The notes: generated by a model from the letters alone, not told the origin. A stretch of DNA of 64,000 nucleotides from Paraburkholderia sp. BCC1885 (GCF_900996235.1 NZ_CAAJGM010000199.1:28415-92414); one strand, 5' to 3'. Shown: positions 32,174-41,478, counted from the first letter of the stretch. Made by a program: numbers and translations.

Positions 32174-34402
32174 TTAAGCCACCGAATCCACGATCTTGTT
32201 GAGCGTGGCGCTCGGACGCATCGCCTTGCTCGTCAGGTCCGTGCTCGGCCGATAGTAGCCGCCGATGTCCACCGGCTTGCCTTGCGCGGCAGCCAGTTCT
32301 TCGACGATCTTCGCTTCGTTCTCGGCCAGCGCCTTCGCCACGCCGGCGAACTGTGCCTTCAGCTCAGCGTCGTCGTTCTGCGCGGCCAGCGCTTCGGCCC
32401 AATACGTCGCCAGATAGAAGTGGCTGCCGCGGTTGTCGATGCCGCCAACCTTGCGTGCCGGCGACTTGTCGTTGTCGAGGAACTTGCCGGTTGCCTGATC
32501 CAGCGTCTTGGCCAGAACCTGCGCCTTCGGGTTGTGGTACGCGTTGCTCAGGTGTTCGAGCGAAGCGGCCAGCGCGAGGAATTCGCCGAGCGAGTCCCAA
32601 CGCAGGAAGCCTTCTTCGACCAGTTGCTGAACGTGCTTCGGCGCCGAACCGCCCGCGCCGGTTTCGAACATGCCGCCACCTGCCATCAGCGGAACGATCG
32701 ACAGCATCTTCGCGCTCGTGCCCAGTTCCATGATCGGGAACAGGTCGGTCAGGTAATCGCGCAGCACGTTGCCGGTGACCGAGATGGTGTCCTTGCCCGC
32801 GCGGATGCGTTCGATCGAGAACTTCGTGGCTTCGACCGGCGTCATGATGCGGATATCGAGGCCGCTCGTGTCATGGTCCTTCAGGTATTGCTCGACCTTC
32901 TTGATGATCTGCGCATCGTGCGCACGGCCGGCGTCCAGCCAGAACACGGCCGGCGTGTTGGTGGCGCGGGCGCGGTTCACGGCCAGCTTCACCCAGTCCT
33001 GCACCGGTGCGTCCTTGGTCTGGCACATGCGCCAGATGTCGCCTTCTTCCACGCTTTGCTCGAGCAGGACCTTGCCCGCTTCGTCCGTCACGCGGACCAC
33101 GCCGTTCGCCTTGATCTGGAACGTCTTGTCGTGTGAACCGTATTCTTCAGCCGCTTGCGCCATCAGGCCGACGTTGGGCACGCTGCCCATCGTGACCGGA
33201 TCGAACGCGCCGTGCTTCTTGCAGTCTTCGATTACCGCCTGGTAGACGCCAGCGTAGCAACGGTCCGGAATCACTGCCTTGGCGTCGTGCAGCGCGCCGT
33301 CGGCGCCCCACATCTTGCCCGACTCGCGGATCATGGCCGGCATCGATGCGTCGACGATCACGTCGCTCGGCACGTGCAGGCTGGTGATGCCCTTGTCCGA
33401 GTTGACCATCGCCAGATGCGGGCGTTGTGCGTATTCGGCCTTGATGTCGGCTTCGATCGCGTCGCGCGTTTGCTCCGGCAGATCTTTCAGGCGTGCGTAC
33501 AGGTCGCCGATACCGTTGTTCGGATTGAAGCCGACCTTGGCCAGCGCATCCGCGTATTTCGCCAGCACGTCCTTGTAGAACACCGAGACCACGATACCGA
33601 AGATGATCGGGTCCGAGACCTTCATCATGGTGGCCTTCAGGTGCACCGAGAACAGCACGTTGGCGGCCTTCGCATCGGCGATCTGCTCTTCGATGAAGCT
33701 GCTCAGCGCCTTCTTGCTCAGCACCGAGGCGTCGATGATTTCGCCCGCCTTCACCGCCGTCTTTTCTTTCAGGACCGTCTTTGTGCCGTCAGCGGCCGTC
33801 AGTTCGATCTTCACGCTGCCGGCTGCGCCGATCAACGCGGATTTTTCGCTGCCGTAGAAATCGCCGCTGCTCATGTGCGCCACGTGCGACTTCGAGTCCG
33901 CGCTCCACGCGCCCATCTTGTGCGGATGCTTGCGGGCATAGTTCTTCACCGACAGCGGCGCGCGGCGATCCGAATTGCCCTCGCGCAGCACCGGGTTCAC
34001 GGCCGAGCCCTTGATCTTGTCGTAGCGGGCCCTGACGTCTTTCTCTTCGTCCGTGGTGGCGACATCCGGGTAAGCCGGCAGCTTGTAACCCTGATCGCGC
34101 AGTTCGGCGATCGCGGCCTTCAGTTGCGGCACCGACGCGCTGATGTTCGGCAGCTTGATGATGTTGGCTTCCGGACGGGTGGTCAGTGCACCCAGTTCGG
34201 CGAGGTCGTCGGACCCTTTTTGCTCAGCAGTCAGATAATCGGGGAACGCGGCGATGATCCGGCCGGCCAGCGAGATGTCGCGTGTTTCGACGGCGACGTC
34301 CGATGAGCGCGTGAAAGCCTTGACAATCGGGAGCAGCGAGTAAGTCGCCAGAGCCGGCGCTTCGTCGGTAAGGGTATAGATGATCTTCGGCGTTGTAGAC
34401 AT
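32174..34402 (-). CDS. icd: NADP-dependent isocitrate dehydrogenase, monomeric type
   Basis: From the ATG at 34402 the protein is 742 residues, the length of the monomeric IDH family (about 740); the frame is open to 34795 but the extra residues are basic, low-complexity and unconserved. It starts with the family's opening MSTTPKIIYTLTDEAPALATYS and has KLPNISASVPQLKAAI and the IVPLMAGGGMFETGAGGSAPKHVQQ segment typical of this enzyme. It oxidatively decarboxylates isocitrate to 2-oxoglutarate with NADP+, in the TCA cycle in the cytosol. It is unrelated in size to the dimeric E. coli Icd. The 5' region is unusually long and structured (see 34403). Confidence 0.96.
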   Translation of the reverse strand: MSTTPKIIYTLTDEAPALATYSLLPIVKAFTRSSDVAVETRDISLAGRIIAAFPDYLTAEQKGSDDLAELGALTTRPEANIIKLPNISASVPQLKAAIAELRDQGYKLPAYPDVATTDEEKDVRARYDKIKGSAVNPVLREGNSDRRAPLSVKNYARKHPHKMGAWSADSKSHVAHMSSGDFYGSEKSALIGAAGSVKIELTAADGTKTVLKEKTAVKAGEIIDASVLSKKALSSFIEEQIADAKAANVLFSVHLKATMMKVSDPIIFGIVVSVFYKDVLAKYADALAKVGFNPNNGIGDLYARLKDLPEQTRDAIEADIKAEYAQRPHLAMVNSDKGITSLHVPSDVIVDASMPAMIRESGKMWGADGALHDAKAVIPDRCYAGVYQAVIEDCKKHGAFDPVTMGSVPNVGLMAQAAEEYGSHDKTFQIKANGVVRVTDEAGKVLLEQSVEEGDIWRMCQTKDAPVQDWVKLAVNRARATNTPAVFWLDAGRAHDAQIIKKVEQYLKDHDTSGLDIRIMTPVEATKFSIERIRAGKDTISVTGNVLRDYLTDLFPIMELGTSAKMLSIVPLMAGGGMFETGAGGSAPKHVQQLVEEGFLRWDSLGEFLALAASLEHLSNAYHNPKAQVLAKTLDQATGKFLDNDKSPARKVGGIDNRGSHFYLATYWAEALAAQNDDAELKAQFAGVAKALAENEAKIVEELAAAQGKPVDIGGYYRPSTDLTSKAMRPSATLNKIVDSVA

Positions 34403-34825
34403 ATCTGATGCGTTGCTTGAGGAAGTGAAATACAGAGCGTGGGTAAGCCGGAGCCAACCCGCCGAGCCAACCTTTGAGGGCGCGCCCGTGAGTATAGGCG
34501 TGTTTACCAGAATACGCTTCCAGACCTTGACATAACGGCCGGGATTCGGGTGAGGTCGGACAACCCGATTGGGGGCGTTTTGGCGGGGTTTTGCCGGGGT
34601 TTTCCTAGGGTTTTCCTGGCAGGCAGGCGAGATTTTGCCCGCTTTCCGGCGGCGTCCTGGCTGCCTGGGCGACGCGCTTGCGCCCGTTTTCGATTCGCTT
34701 TCGATCCGCTTTCGCCACGGCCGCGACATCACCGCAAGCGCCCGTGCGGACTCACACTGCATTATAGATAGGGGGATAGCGCGAGCCGGCGCCACACATC
34801 CGGCTCGCGCTGGGGGACCGGCCGA
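34403..34825. promoter_or_regulatory. Long, structured icd upstream region
   Basis: These 423 bases between prlC and icd contain no gene I can support. On the minus strand a perfect TATAAT (34766-34761) could be the icd -10 element, which would give a leader of about 350 bases. A perfect 12-base inverted repeat (34778-34789 with 34800-34811, 10-base loop) follows the prlC stop and may end that transcript or overlap the promoter. Spaced G-runs (34571-34575, 34585-34588, 34596-34599, 34608-34610) with TTTT between them form a three-fold imperfect repeat on the plus strand. Confidence 0.5.
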
Positions 34826-36889
34826 TCAGGCCTCGTCCGAAGTTTCCAGCAAGCCGCGCTTCTCCAGCATCGGCTCGACCGACGGATCGCGTCCACGGAA
34901 CGTTTTGAACGCCGTGGCCGGATCGATCGAGTTGCCGACGCTGTAGATCCACTTCAGCAGACGCTCGGCGGTGGCGCGGTCGAACGGATCGCCGGCCTCT
35001 TCGAACGCCGCGTAGCCATCCGCCTCCAGCACTTCGGCCCACATATAGACGTAGTAGCCGGCCGCGTAACTGTCGCCCGAGAACAGATGCTGGAAGTGCG
35101 ACAGGTAGTGGCGCATGCCGATGTCGTCAGGCACGCCAAGCCGCGCCGCCTGTTGCTCCTCGAACTGCGCGATATCCACCGGGCCGGTGCCGCTGCGGGC
35201 GTGCAGGGCCATATCCAGCAAAGCCGGTCCCACGTACTGCACGGTGGTGAAGGCCTGATTGAAGCGGCTCGCCGCCTGCAGCCGTTCGAGCAGCGCCGCC
35301 GGAATCGGCTCGCCGGTTTCGACATGCCGCGCGTGGCGCAACAGCACCTCGCGCTCCTGCGCCCAGTTCTCGAAGATCTGCGACGGCAGTTCGACGAAGT
35401 CGGCGAGCACGCTGGTGCCGGCAAGGCGCTCGTACTGCACCTTCGACATCAAGCCGTGCAATCCATGGCCGAACTCGTGGAACAGCGTGCGGATATCGTC
35501 GAAGCTCAGCAGCGTCGGCGAGCCCTTGGCGAAGTTGTTGTTGTTCAGCACGATCGGCAGCGTGCCGCCGTTACGCCCCGACTGCGAACGCAAGATGCTC
35601 ATCCACGCGCCGCTGCGCTTGGTCTGCCGCGCGAAGTTGTCGCCGATGAACACGCCGATCAATTTTCCTTCGGAGTCCGTGACTTCCCACAGACGCGCGT
35701 CGGGGTGATAAAGCGCAATGCCGTGACGCTCCTTGAAACGCACGCCGAAGAGTCGCGCGGCGCAATCGAACATCGCGGCCTGCATGGCGTCGAGCGAGAA
35801 ATACGGCTTGACCTGAGCGTCGTCGATGGCGAAGTTTTTCTGCCGCACTTTCTCCGAGAGATAACGCCAGTCCCATGCAGCGATCGGCGTCGGCTGACCG
35901 AGTTCGGCGGCCAGAGCATTGAGGCGCTCGCGGTCGTGCTGAGCCTTGGCGATGGCAGGCTTCCAGGCGCGCTGCAATAACTCGTCCACCGCGCTAACGG
36001 AAGGCGCCATGCGGTCGGCGAGCTTGTAGTCGGCATACGTCGCGTAACCCAGCAGCGCGGCCTGTTCCTGACGTAACGCGACAATCCGCGCCGCCAGCGG
36101 GCGATTGTCGTGCTCGCCCGCGTGGGCGCCGCGAGCGCGCCGCGCCCGCCACACCTGCTCGCGCAGATCGCGCCGCTCAGCGAAGGTCAGAAACGGCTCG
36201 GCCAGCGACGGCGACAGCGTGATCACATACGTGCCTTCCGGCAGTCCGCGCTCGCGCGCCGCCTGCTGGGCCGCGTCCAGCACGAACGACGGCAGGCCGG
36301 CCCGCTCGTCGGGCGTGGCGAGGGTCAGCGTGAAAGACGATTCGTCGGCGAGCACGTTCTGCGCGAACTGCGTGGAGAGCGTCGCCAGTTCCTCGACGAT
36401 GGCCGCGAAGCGCGTTTTATCCTGCTTGCCGAGCGTGGCGCCGGCGCGCTCGAAGTCCAGATGCAGACGTTCCAGCAAACGCAATTGCTCGGTCGTCAGG
36501 CCCAGTGTGCCGCGTTTTTCGTAGAGTGCGTGGAGTCGCGCGAACAGCGCTTCGTTCTGATACACCGCGCTCGAATGTGCCGCGAGACGCGGCGACAGTT
36601 CGCGCTCGATTGCCTGCAACGCGGGTGAGGTCTCGCTGGATGAGAGGTTATAGAACAGCATTTCGATGCGGTTCAGCAACTGGCCGCAGGCGTCGAGTGC
36701 CGCCACGCAATTATCGAAGGAAGGGGCTTCGGTGAGCGTGGCAATGGCTTCGATCTCGCTTTGGTGCTGCAGCATCGCGGCGTCGAAAGCGGGCGTGAAA
36801 TGCTCGGGGAGAATGCGCTCGAACGGCGGTAAGCCGTAAGGTGTTTGCCAGTCTTCGAGTAGAGGATTGGCTTCTTGCGAGAGGGACAT
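34826..36889 (-). CDS. prlC: Oligopeptidase A, M3 family zinc metallopeptidase
   Basis: The 687-residue protein matches PrlC/OpdA in length (about 680) and in the opening pattern NPLLEDWQTPYGLPPFERI. The thermolysin-like zinc site is HEFGH at residues 471-475 with Glu500 in FVELPSQIFENW as the third ligand, and the downstream Tyr/His-rich HYLSHFQHLFSGDSYAAGYY segment forms the substrate channel. It is a cytosolic peptidase that degrades short peptides, including cleaved signal peptides. It lacks a signal sequence. It is a single-gene unit on the same strand as icd. Confidence 0.95.
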   Translation of the reverse strand: MSLSQEANPLLEDWQTPYGLPPFERILPEHFTPAFDAAMLQHQSEIEAIATLTEAPSFDNCVAALDACGQLLNRIEMLFYNLSSSETSPALQAIERELSPRLAAHSSAVYQNEALFARLHALYEKRGTLGLTTEQLRLLERLHLDFERAGATLGKQDKTRFAAIVEELATLSTQFAQNVLADESSFTLTLATPDERAGLPSFVLDAAQQAARERGLPEGTYVITLSPSLAEPFLTFAERRDLREQVWRARRARGAHAGEHDNRPLAARIVALRQEQAALLGYATYADYKLADRMAPSVSAVDELLQRAWKPAIAKAQHDRERLNALAAELGQPTPIAAWDWRYLSEKVRQKNFAIDDAQVKPYFSLDAMQAAMFDCAARLFGVRFKERHGIALYHPDARLWEVTDSEGKLIGVFIGDNFARQTKRSGAWMSILRSQSGRNGGTLPIVLNNNNFAKGSPTLLSFDDIRTLFHEFGHGLHGLMSKVQYERLAGTSVLADFVELPSQIFENWAQEREVLLRHARHVETGEPIPAALLERLQAASRFNQAFTTVQYVGPALLDMALHARSGTGPVDIAQFEEQQAARLGVPDDIGMRHYLSHFQHLFSGDSYAAGYYVYMWAEVLEADGYAAFEEAGDPFDRATAERLLKWIYSVGNSIDPATAFKTFRGRDPSVEPMLEKRGLLETSDEA

Positions 36890-37058
36890 GGATGGTTTCC
36901 TTAACGCGGGGCCACCATTCTAGTCCTCGTCAATCAGCCTCTGCAGAAATCTCTGTTCAGTGAAGCTCAGCGCGGCCTGCCGGATAGCAAGCCGCGCTGC
37001 CATGCGTGATGATTTATGCCTTATGCCTTATACAAAGCACGTCCTGCATAAAAAAGGT

Positions 37059-37529
37059 TTAAGCCGCAGGGTTCGTGAAGACGCCGTGCGGCAATTCGTA
37101 GTCGAGATATTCCTCGCCTTCCTTTGTGCATTGAAAACCCGCTGATTCATACAGGAATTTCGCGGGGTTGCCACGGAACACATTCAACGTCAGTTTCGTG
37201 AAGCCACGCTCGCGTGCATCGCTAACGTATTGATCGAGCAGCAGACGTCCGAGACCGCGTTGACGCAATTCGCTCACCACGTAAATCGAGGCGAGACAGG
37301 CGGCGCCGTCCATCACTTCCCAGAAGCAATAGCCCACCGTCACGCCATCCTGCTCGACCACGAACATGCGCTCGAGCGCAGCGGTCCATTGCCGTAGATG
37401 GCCGTGCATCGCATCTTTCCAGCGCTGCTCGTGCTCAGGTTCGATGGTCTGGATGTAATTGAGCTCGCCCTTGTAGACCATCGGCAAATCGGTGGCCTGT
37501 GCCTTTCTGACTGTATGTTTCAAATTCAA
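37059..37529 (-). CDS. GNAT-family N-acetyltransferase
   Basis: The start is a TTG at 37529 with AGGAG six bases upstream, a case where the ribosome site decides a rare start codon. The 156-residue protein has GNAT motif A in YVVSELRQRGLGRLLLDQY (R-Q-R-G-L-G, acetyl-CoA pyrophosphate binding) and motif B in KLTLNVFRGNPAKFLYESAGF, the usual form of small Rim-like acetyltransferases. It is probably cytosolic. The substrate is unknown. It follows the icd/prlC pair on the same strand but has its own spacing of about 170 bases from prlC. Confidence 0.88.
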   Translation of the reverse strand: MNLKHTVRKAQATDLPMVYKGELNYIQTIEPEHEQRWKDAMHGHLRQWTAALERMFVVEQDGVTVGYCFWEVMDGAACLASIYVVSELRQRGLGRLLLDQYVSDARERGFTKLTLNVFRGNPAKFLYESAGFQCTKEGEEYLDYELPHGVFTNPAA

Positions 37530-37889
37530 GCCGCACTCCTTTGGCGGTAGAACGCATTGCCGCCAGCATTGCGCGGACGGCGCATTCTATCGGTGATCTC
37601 CGTGTCCCAGTTGGGGTGATCAATAATCCGCCGCTAATTCGCGTCCGTTATTGTCGGATCATTACGAATCGCCTTCGTCATCTATGTATGGGTAAAAGCG
37701 TCCGACGCACGACCGTATAGGGCAACTTTACTTCCGGACCGACGCCAAAAAGCTGTTGCCGCACGTCAGGCGGCCCATCTTGAGATACGTTTTCTTTTTT
37801 GCCAAACGTTTGCATTGCGCATATCAAGTTCCCTCCCGCGACTGCCGAAAACGCGTTCATAGCGTCCATGACACTTAAGGGAGCCTCTT
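37530..37889. promoter_or_regulatory. Intergenic region before the envelope-protein genes
   Basis: These 360 bases between divergent genes have no ORF with coding character. A/T-rich patches near 37630-37700 and 37785-37820 are the likely promoter areas for the minus-strand GNAT and the plus-strand lipoprotein. I see no strong repeat, hairpin or RNA gene. Confidence 0.35.
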
Positions 37890-38258
37890 GTGAAGCAGCT
37901 GTTGTTTTTCGTGGCCCTTCTCGCCCTGGCCGGATGCGCGCAAATGCCTGCGCAGACTGCCCAGGAGGCGCCGAAGCCGCCGGTCACCAACGAGATCATG
38001 AGCTTCACGATTCCGCCCGACGCCCTCGGCGCACGCGACCCGCAACTGACCGTCGTGCTCGGCAAGGTCGGCGCGCTGGCGGCAACGCAAAAACAGCCGA
38101 CGACGATTCTCGTCACCGCACTCGGCCAGGATTTCCCGTACCTCAATCAGGCCATCTGGCGCGGCGTGCCTGCGCAACACGCCGTCAAGCTCAGCCTCGA
38201 CAACCTGACGGCCGGCGCGAACCAGCCGTACAGCGTATCGATCAAGCCAACGCAATAA
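37890..38258 (+). CDS. Small lipoprotein of unknown function
   Basis: The GTG start at 37890 is chosen by its ribosome site (AAGGGAG, six bases upstream). The 122-residue protein has a signal peptide with lipobox LAGC (Cys at residue 16), so it should be anchored in the envelope. Beyond it is an Ala/Pro/Gln segment and a beta-rich domain of about 80 residues (FTIPPDALGARDPQLTVVLG, TTILVTALGQDFPYLNQAIW). I do not recognise the family. It starts a plus-strand group with a secreted protein (13 bases later) and a lytic transglycosylase, which suggests a cell-envelope role. Confidence 0.75.
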   Translation: MKQLLFFVALLALAGCAQMPAQTAQEAPKPPVTNEIMSFTIPPDALGARDPQLTVVLGKVGALAATQKQPTTILVTALGQDFPYLNQAIWRGVPAQHAVKLSLDNLTAGANQPYSVSIKPTQ

Positions 38259-38271
38259 GGAAGACGAGTTT

Positions 38272-38622
38272 ATGCATCGCCTAACCGTATTGGCGACGGG
38301 TCTGTTGTTGGCGACGTCGGCGCTTGCCGGCCAGCCGGGCAATGAAACGCCGCCCACGGCCGCGGCCACCGTGGCATCCGTCCCGCCATCGCCCGCCGCG
38401 GCCGACCGGGTATATCCGCCGCTGCCGACACTGTCCATGCTGCCGCCGGCCACCGATGACGACGACGAACCGCTCGCCAAACCGGCGACAGCGCGCAAGA
38501 AAAAGGTCCGCGGCCAGGAGCGCAAGTCGACGCTGCCGGCAGCGCGTCTCGTCGTGTCGGATGCCTCGCATGTGTACCTCGGCAATATCGAAAAGCAGCT
38601 CGATCTCGCCTTGGCCAAATAA
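38272..38622 (+). CDS. Secreted protein of unknown function (116 aa)
   Basis: The protein has a signal peptide (MHRLTVLATGLLLATSALA, cleavage about residue 19), a Pro/Ala-rich stretch, an acidic cluster (DDDDEP), a basic cluster (ARKKKVRGQERK) and a C-terminal hydrophobic/amphipathic helix (YLGNIEKQLDLALAK). It starts 13 bases after the lipoprotein stop, so the two are cotranscribed. I recognise no domain. The charged clusters suggest a peptidoglycan- or protein-binding linker, but that is a guess. Confidence 0.65.
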   Translation: MHRLTVLATGLLLATSALAGQPGNETPPTAAATVASVPPSPAAADRVYPPLPTLSMLPPATDDDDEPLAKPATARKKKVRGQERKSTLPAARLVVSDASHVYLGNIEKQLDLALAK

Positions 38623-38851
38623 GCGCCGCTCACCGGCGCTGGCGCGTAGCAGCCAGTTTTTATCAGTCACAACCAGCCGCAACCAGCCTCACCCCGCCGT
38701 AACCAGCACCACCCGGTTTCGATCCACCGCAATCTGCCTCAACCAGAATGACCCAGCAGCATCCAGCGTCAAGCGTCGTTCCCGATTACCCGCGCCGCGC
38801 CCACGCCATACCGGGCGCCTTTACCATCGCCGCCACGCGGAGGACCAAGCC

Positions 38852-39367
38852 GTGTCGAACGAACCATTTATCGCCGTGGCCGCCATGCGCCGCCATGCCA
38901 CCCATGCAAGACATGCCGTGCGGCATGCGTATGCAGCTTTTGCCCTCGCACTGGTTTGCGGCGCCGCCCATGCGGACGACTGCTTCAACCAGGCCGCCGC
39001 CTATCAGGGCGTCAACCCTTCCGTGCTGCGCGCCGTCGCATGGTTCGAATCGCGCGGCGACGCGAGCGCCATCAATCGCAATGCCAATGGCTCGATCGAT
39101 GTCGGCCAGTTGCAGATCAACTCCATTCACTTCGGCGACCTTGCCCGTCAAGGCGTGCCGCACCGCGCCCTCACCGATCCGTGCGTGAACGTCTACGTGG
39201 CGGCCTGGCTGCTCAAGCAGAAGATGGTGAAGTACGGCAACACCTGGCGCGCGATCGGTGCGTATCACTCGGAATCGCCGCGCCTGCGCGATGCTTATGC
39301 GCGCAGCATTCAGAAGATCCTCGTGGCGTGGGGCGAATTGCAGGTGGATGCGCAGAAGGCCGATTGA
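38852..39367 (+). CDS. Lytic transglycosylase (IagB/SLT-like), secreted
   Basis: The GTG at 38852 has GGAGG eight bases upstream and gives 171 residues; an ATG at 38885 is also possible. A signal peptide ends near AHA-DD (about residue 42). The SLT domain follows with the catalytic Glu in VAWFESRGD and the conserved NGSIDVGQLQINSIHF and NVYVAAWLLKQ segments, the single-domain IagB/VirB1 form. It cleaves peptidoglycan glycosidic bonds in the periplasm. Such small enzymes often serve type III or type IV secretion systems, but no secretion gene is adjacent. The frame is open far upstream, but that part is not coding. Confidence 0.85.
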   Translation: MSNEPFIAVAAMRRHATHARHAVRHAYAAFALALVCGAAHADDCFNQAAAYQGVNPSVLRAVAWFESRGDASAINRNANGSIDVGQLQINSIHFGDLARQGVPHRALTDPCVNVYVAAWLLKQKMVKYGNTWRAIGAYHSESPRLRDAYARSIQKILVAWGELQVDAQKAD

Positions 39368-39458
39368 GCTCGCGGACTGGACGCACGCGTGCTCCGAAAG
39401 CGATGGAACGGCGCTTGCTGCCCGTTCCATACCGTCACGCCTGTCAAGGAGACCCGTA

Positions 39459-39626
39459 ATGAGCTCGCCCCGCGATGCAGATCAGGACGCGCAGCAACCC
39501 GCTGACGAACCTGAGAATCCGATCTCGAAGCCGATCGGCGACGCCATTCCCGTTCCGGTCGAACCGGGACTCGATCAGCCGCTCCCCGAGAAGGGCGCGG
39601 ACGAGCCGGTAGAAAATAAGCCCTGA
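39459..39626 (+). CDS. Small acidic, proline-rich protein (55 aa)
   Basis: The ATG at 39459 has AAGGAG seven bases upstream, and the 55-codon frame to 39626 has strong G/C bias at third positions, so it is probably a real gene. The protein is very acidic and Pro/Gln-rich (PRDADQDAQQPADEPENP, GLDQPLPEKGADEP) and likely unstructured, without signal peptide. Function unknown. It lies 91 bases after the transglycosylase and converges on the zinc-ribbon gene. Confidence 0.6.
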   Translation: MSSPRDADQDAQQPADEPENPISKPIGDAIPVPVEPGLDQPLPEKGADEPVENKP

Positions 39627-39663
39627 TTTCATCGCCAGCATGCCGCGTGCGCGCGGCGCGCAT

Positions 39664-41478
39664 TCAGTGATGCGGCGAAGGTTCGCGCGGCGGCGCAGCG
39701 ACCGCGGGCGCAGACAGCGGCGCGTTTTCCAGTTGCACCTCATGCATCGCCTGAGCGACGATGCCGCGCGCTTCGGCGCTGCTCGAATCGAACACCATCG
39801 CATTGCCGGCATTGTGCCAGGCACACGTCCAGTGGCTCATATAGGCGCAGGCACGCGCGATGTCCAGCGAGGCGTCGCGCTGCTGTTCGCGTGTGCTCAG
39901 GTCGGCGCGCATGCTGAGCGCGTCGCGATTCTTCGGCTGCGTGGCGAGGACAGCCGAGAGGCGTGCTTCGGCTCCGGCGAGGTTATTCTTTTGCAGCATC
40001 GCCTGGACGATCTGCAGATTGCGCGCCGCGTCAGCGCGTATCTGGGTCTGGTCCTGAGCGGCGGTGGCGGCGCGCCGGGTTTCGGCGGCAGAAGGCGGTG
40101 CGTGGCGCGAGGCGGATGCGAGCGATTCGGCAGGTTTAGGTCCCGCAGATGGCTTGCTGATGGTGGACGGCTTCGTCGCAGACGTGTTTGTAGCCTGGGC
40201 GGTTTTTGCGGGCGGGCTTACTGGCCTGGTGACGGCCTGGCTGGTCGCAAGCGGTGAGATCGCGGTTGGCGCGACCGGTGCGACCGTGGCCGGCCTGGTC
40301 GTGGCTTGCCTGGTTGCAGGCGGTGCAGCCGTGGTGACCGGGGTCGCGGCCTGCGTGGGCGTGGCGGGCGTGGGCGTGGCTGTGGCTTGGGTAGCTGTGG
40401 CCTGCGCGACTGTGGCCTGCGCGACTGTGGCGGGCGCGGCTGCGGTCTGCGTGGTAGCGGGCGTAGCCGTAGCCCGCGTGGCTGTGGTGGGCGAAGTCGT
40501 AGGCTGTGCAGCCGTGCCGGGCGAAGTCGTGGCCTTCGAGGTCGGTACGCGCTGCGCCAGCGCTTTTGCTGCTGGAGCCTGAGCGACGGTGCTCGGAGCG
40601 ATCAAAGGATGCGCGGCGGGAGATTGCCCCGCCAAAGCCGGCGAACTTGAAGCGGCAGTGTCGGCGCCATGAGCGATAACCACAGGCGCGCTGGGACTAT
40701 CCGCCGGCGATGGCGCCGGCGGCAAAACGATCACCTCAGGCTCACTAAGACCAGATGCGGCCTGTTTTGCCACAAGCGGCGCCGACGCAGCGGGTTTCGT
40801 CACGTTGGATCCCGCCACCTTCGCTGCCGGAGCCGAACCAACGTCAGGAACTCGAACAACGGCGGGAGCAGGACGAACCACCGGAGCCGCAGCACCAACA
40901 GGAGCCGCATTAACCGCCGGCGCTGGAACAACACCCGAAGCTGGCCCCGCCGCAAGCGTCGCAACAGTCGCGGGCCCAGAAGCCGCAGCCGCACGCGCAA
41001 CCGGCGCAGACGCGGCGGACGGCGCCGCCGTCACTTGTCCAGCCTTCTGCGTCGTCACCGACCCCGACACCGCTTTCGGTGCGACACTCACCGCCGGGCC
41101 AGCTGGTCGAAACACCCAATACCCCAACACCGCAAGAACCAGTAACACCGTCGCCAGCACCAATACGAGAACCGGCACCCGGCGCGCTCGCTTCGGCTCG
41201 ACCCACGGATCGTAATTGGCGTAAAAGCGGTCGTCCTCTGCGCCGGCGGCCGTGCTCCATGCAGCGGGCGCCGCCAGTTGTGGCGTAATCGTGCGGCGGG
41301 GAGCGGGGAAACGGGCTTGCGCCGCTGCGGAATTCGGCGGCAACCAGCTAAGCGGATCGCGCGAGTCGGTCTGGTTGACGCCACATGAAGGACAGGACAG
41401 CAAGCGGGCGGCGAGGGTCGCGCCACAGTGTCGGCACTGGATGAAATCGGGCTGATCAGAAGTGATGTCACTAAGCAT
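39664..41478 (-). CDS. Zinc-ribbon / transmembrane / Thr-Ala-rich / TPR-like protein
   Basis: The 604-residue protein has a zinc ribbon near its start (Cys15, Cys18, Cys29, Cys32), a single membrane helix at about residues 101-124, a long Ala/Thr/Pro/Val-rich low-complexity region (about 125-480) and a C-terminal helical repeat region of TPR type (about 485-590). The ribbon would be cytoplasmic and the long region periplasmic. The low-complexity part holds near-perfect short repeats such as AQATATQATAT. It is divergent from the 46-residue gene at 41832 across 353 bases. Domain order is clear, function is unknown. Confidence 0.75.
   Translation of the reverse strand: MLSDITSDQPDFIQCRHCGATLAARLLSCPSCGVNQTDSRDPLSWLPPNSAAAQARFPAPRRTITPQLAAPAAWSTAAGAEDDRFYANYDPWVEPKRARRVPVLVLVLATVLLVLAVLGYWVFRPAGPAVSVAPKAVSGSVTTQKAGQVTAAPSAASAPVARAAAASGPATVATLAAGPASGVVPAPAVNAAPVGAAAPVVRPAPAVVRVPDVGSAPAAKVAGSNVTKPAASAPLVAKQAASGLSEPEVIVLPPAPSPADSPSAPVVIAHGADTAASSSPALAGQSPAAHPLIAPSTVAQAPAAKALAQRVPTSKATTSPGTAAQPTTSPTTATRATATPATTQTAAAPATVAQATVAQATATQATATPTPATPTQAATPVTTAAPPATRQATTRPATVAPVAPTAISPLATSQAVTRPVSPPAKTAQATNTSATKPSTISKPSAGPKPAESLASASRHAPPSAAETRRAATAAQDQTQIRADAARNLQIVQAMLQKNNLAGAEARLSAVLATQPKNRDALSMRADLSTREQQRDASLDIARACAYMSHWTCAWHNAGNAMVFDSSSAEARGIVAQAMHEVQLENAPLSAPAVAAPPREPSPHH

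Noticed and set aside
33155..34306. 383-codon plus-strand frame opposite icd
   Set aside because: Antisense frame with Arg/His/Val/Asp composition; no ribosome site or motif.
40064..40582. Val/Ala/Gly-rich frame opposite the zinc-ribbon gene, which looks like a membrane protein
   Set aside because: It arises because codons for Ala/Thr/Pro repeats read backwards as Gly/Val/Cys/Ala; the minus-strand protein has a zinc ribbon, membrane helix and TPR part.
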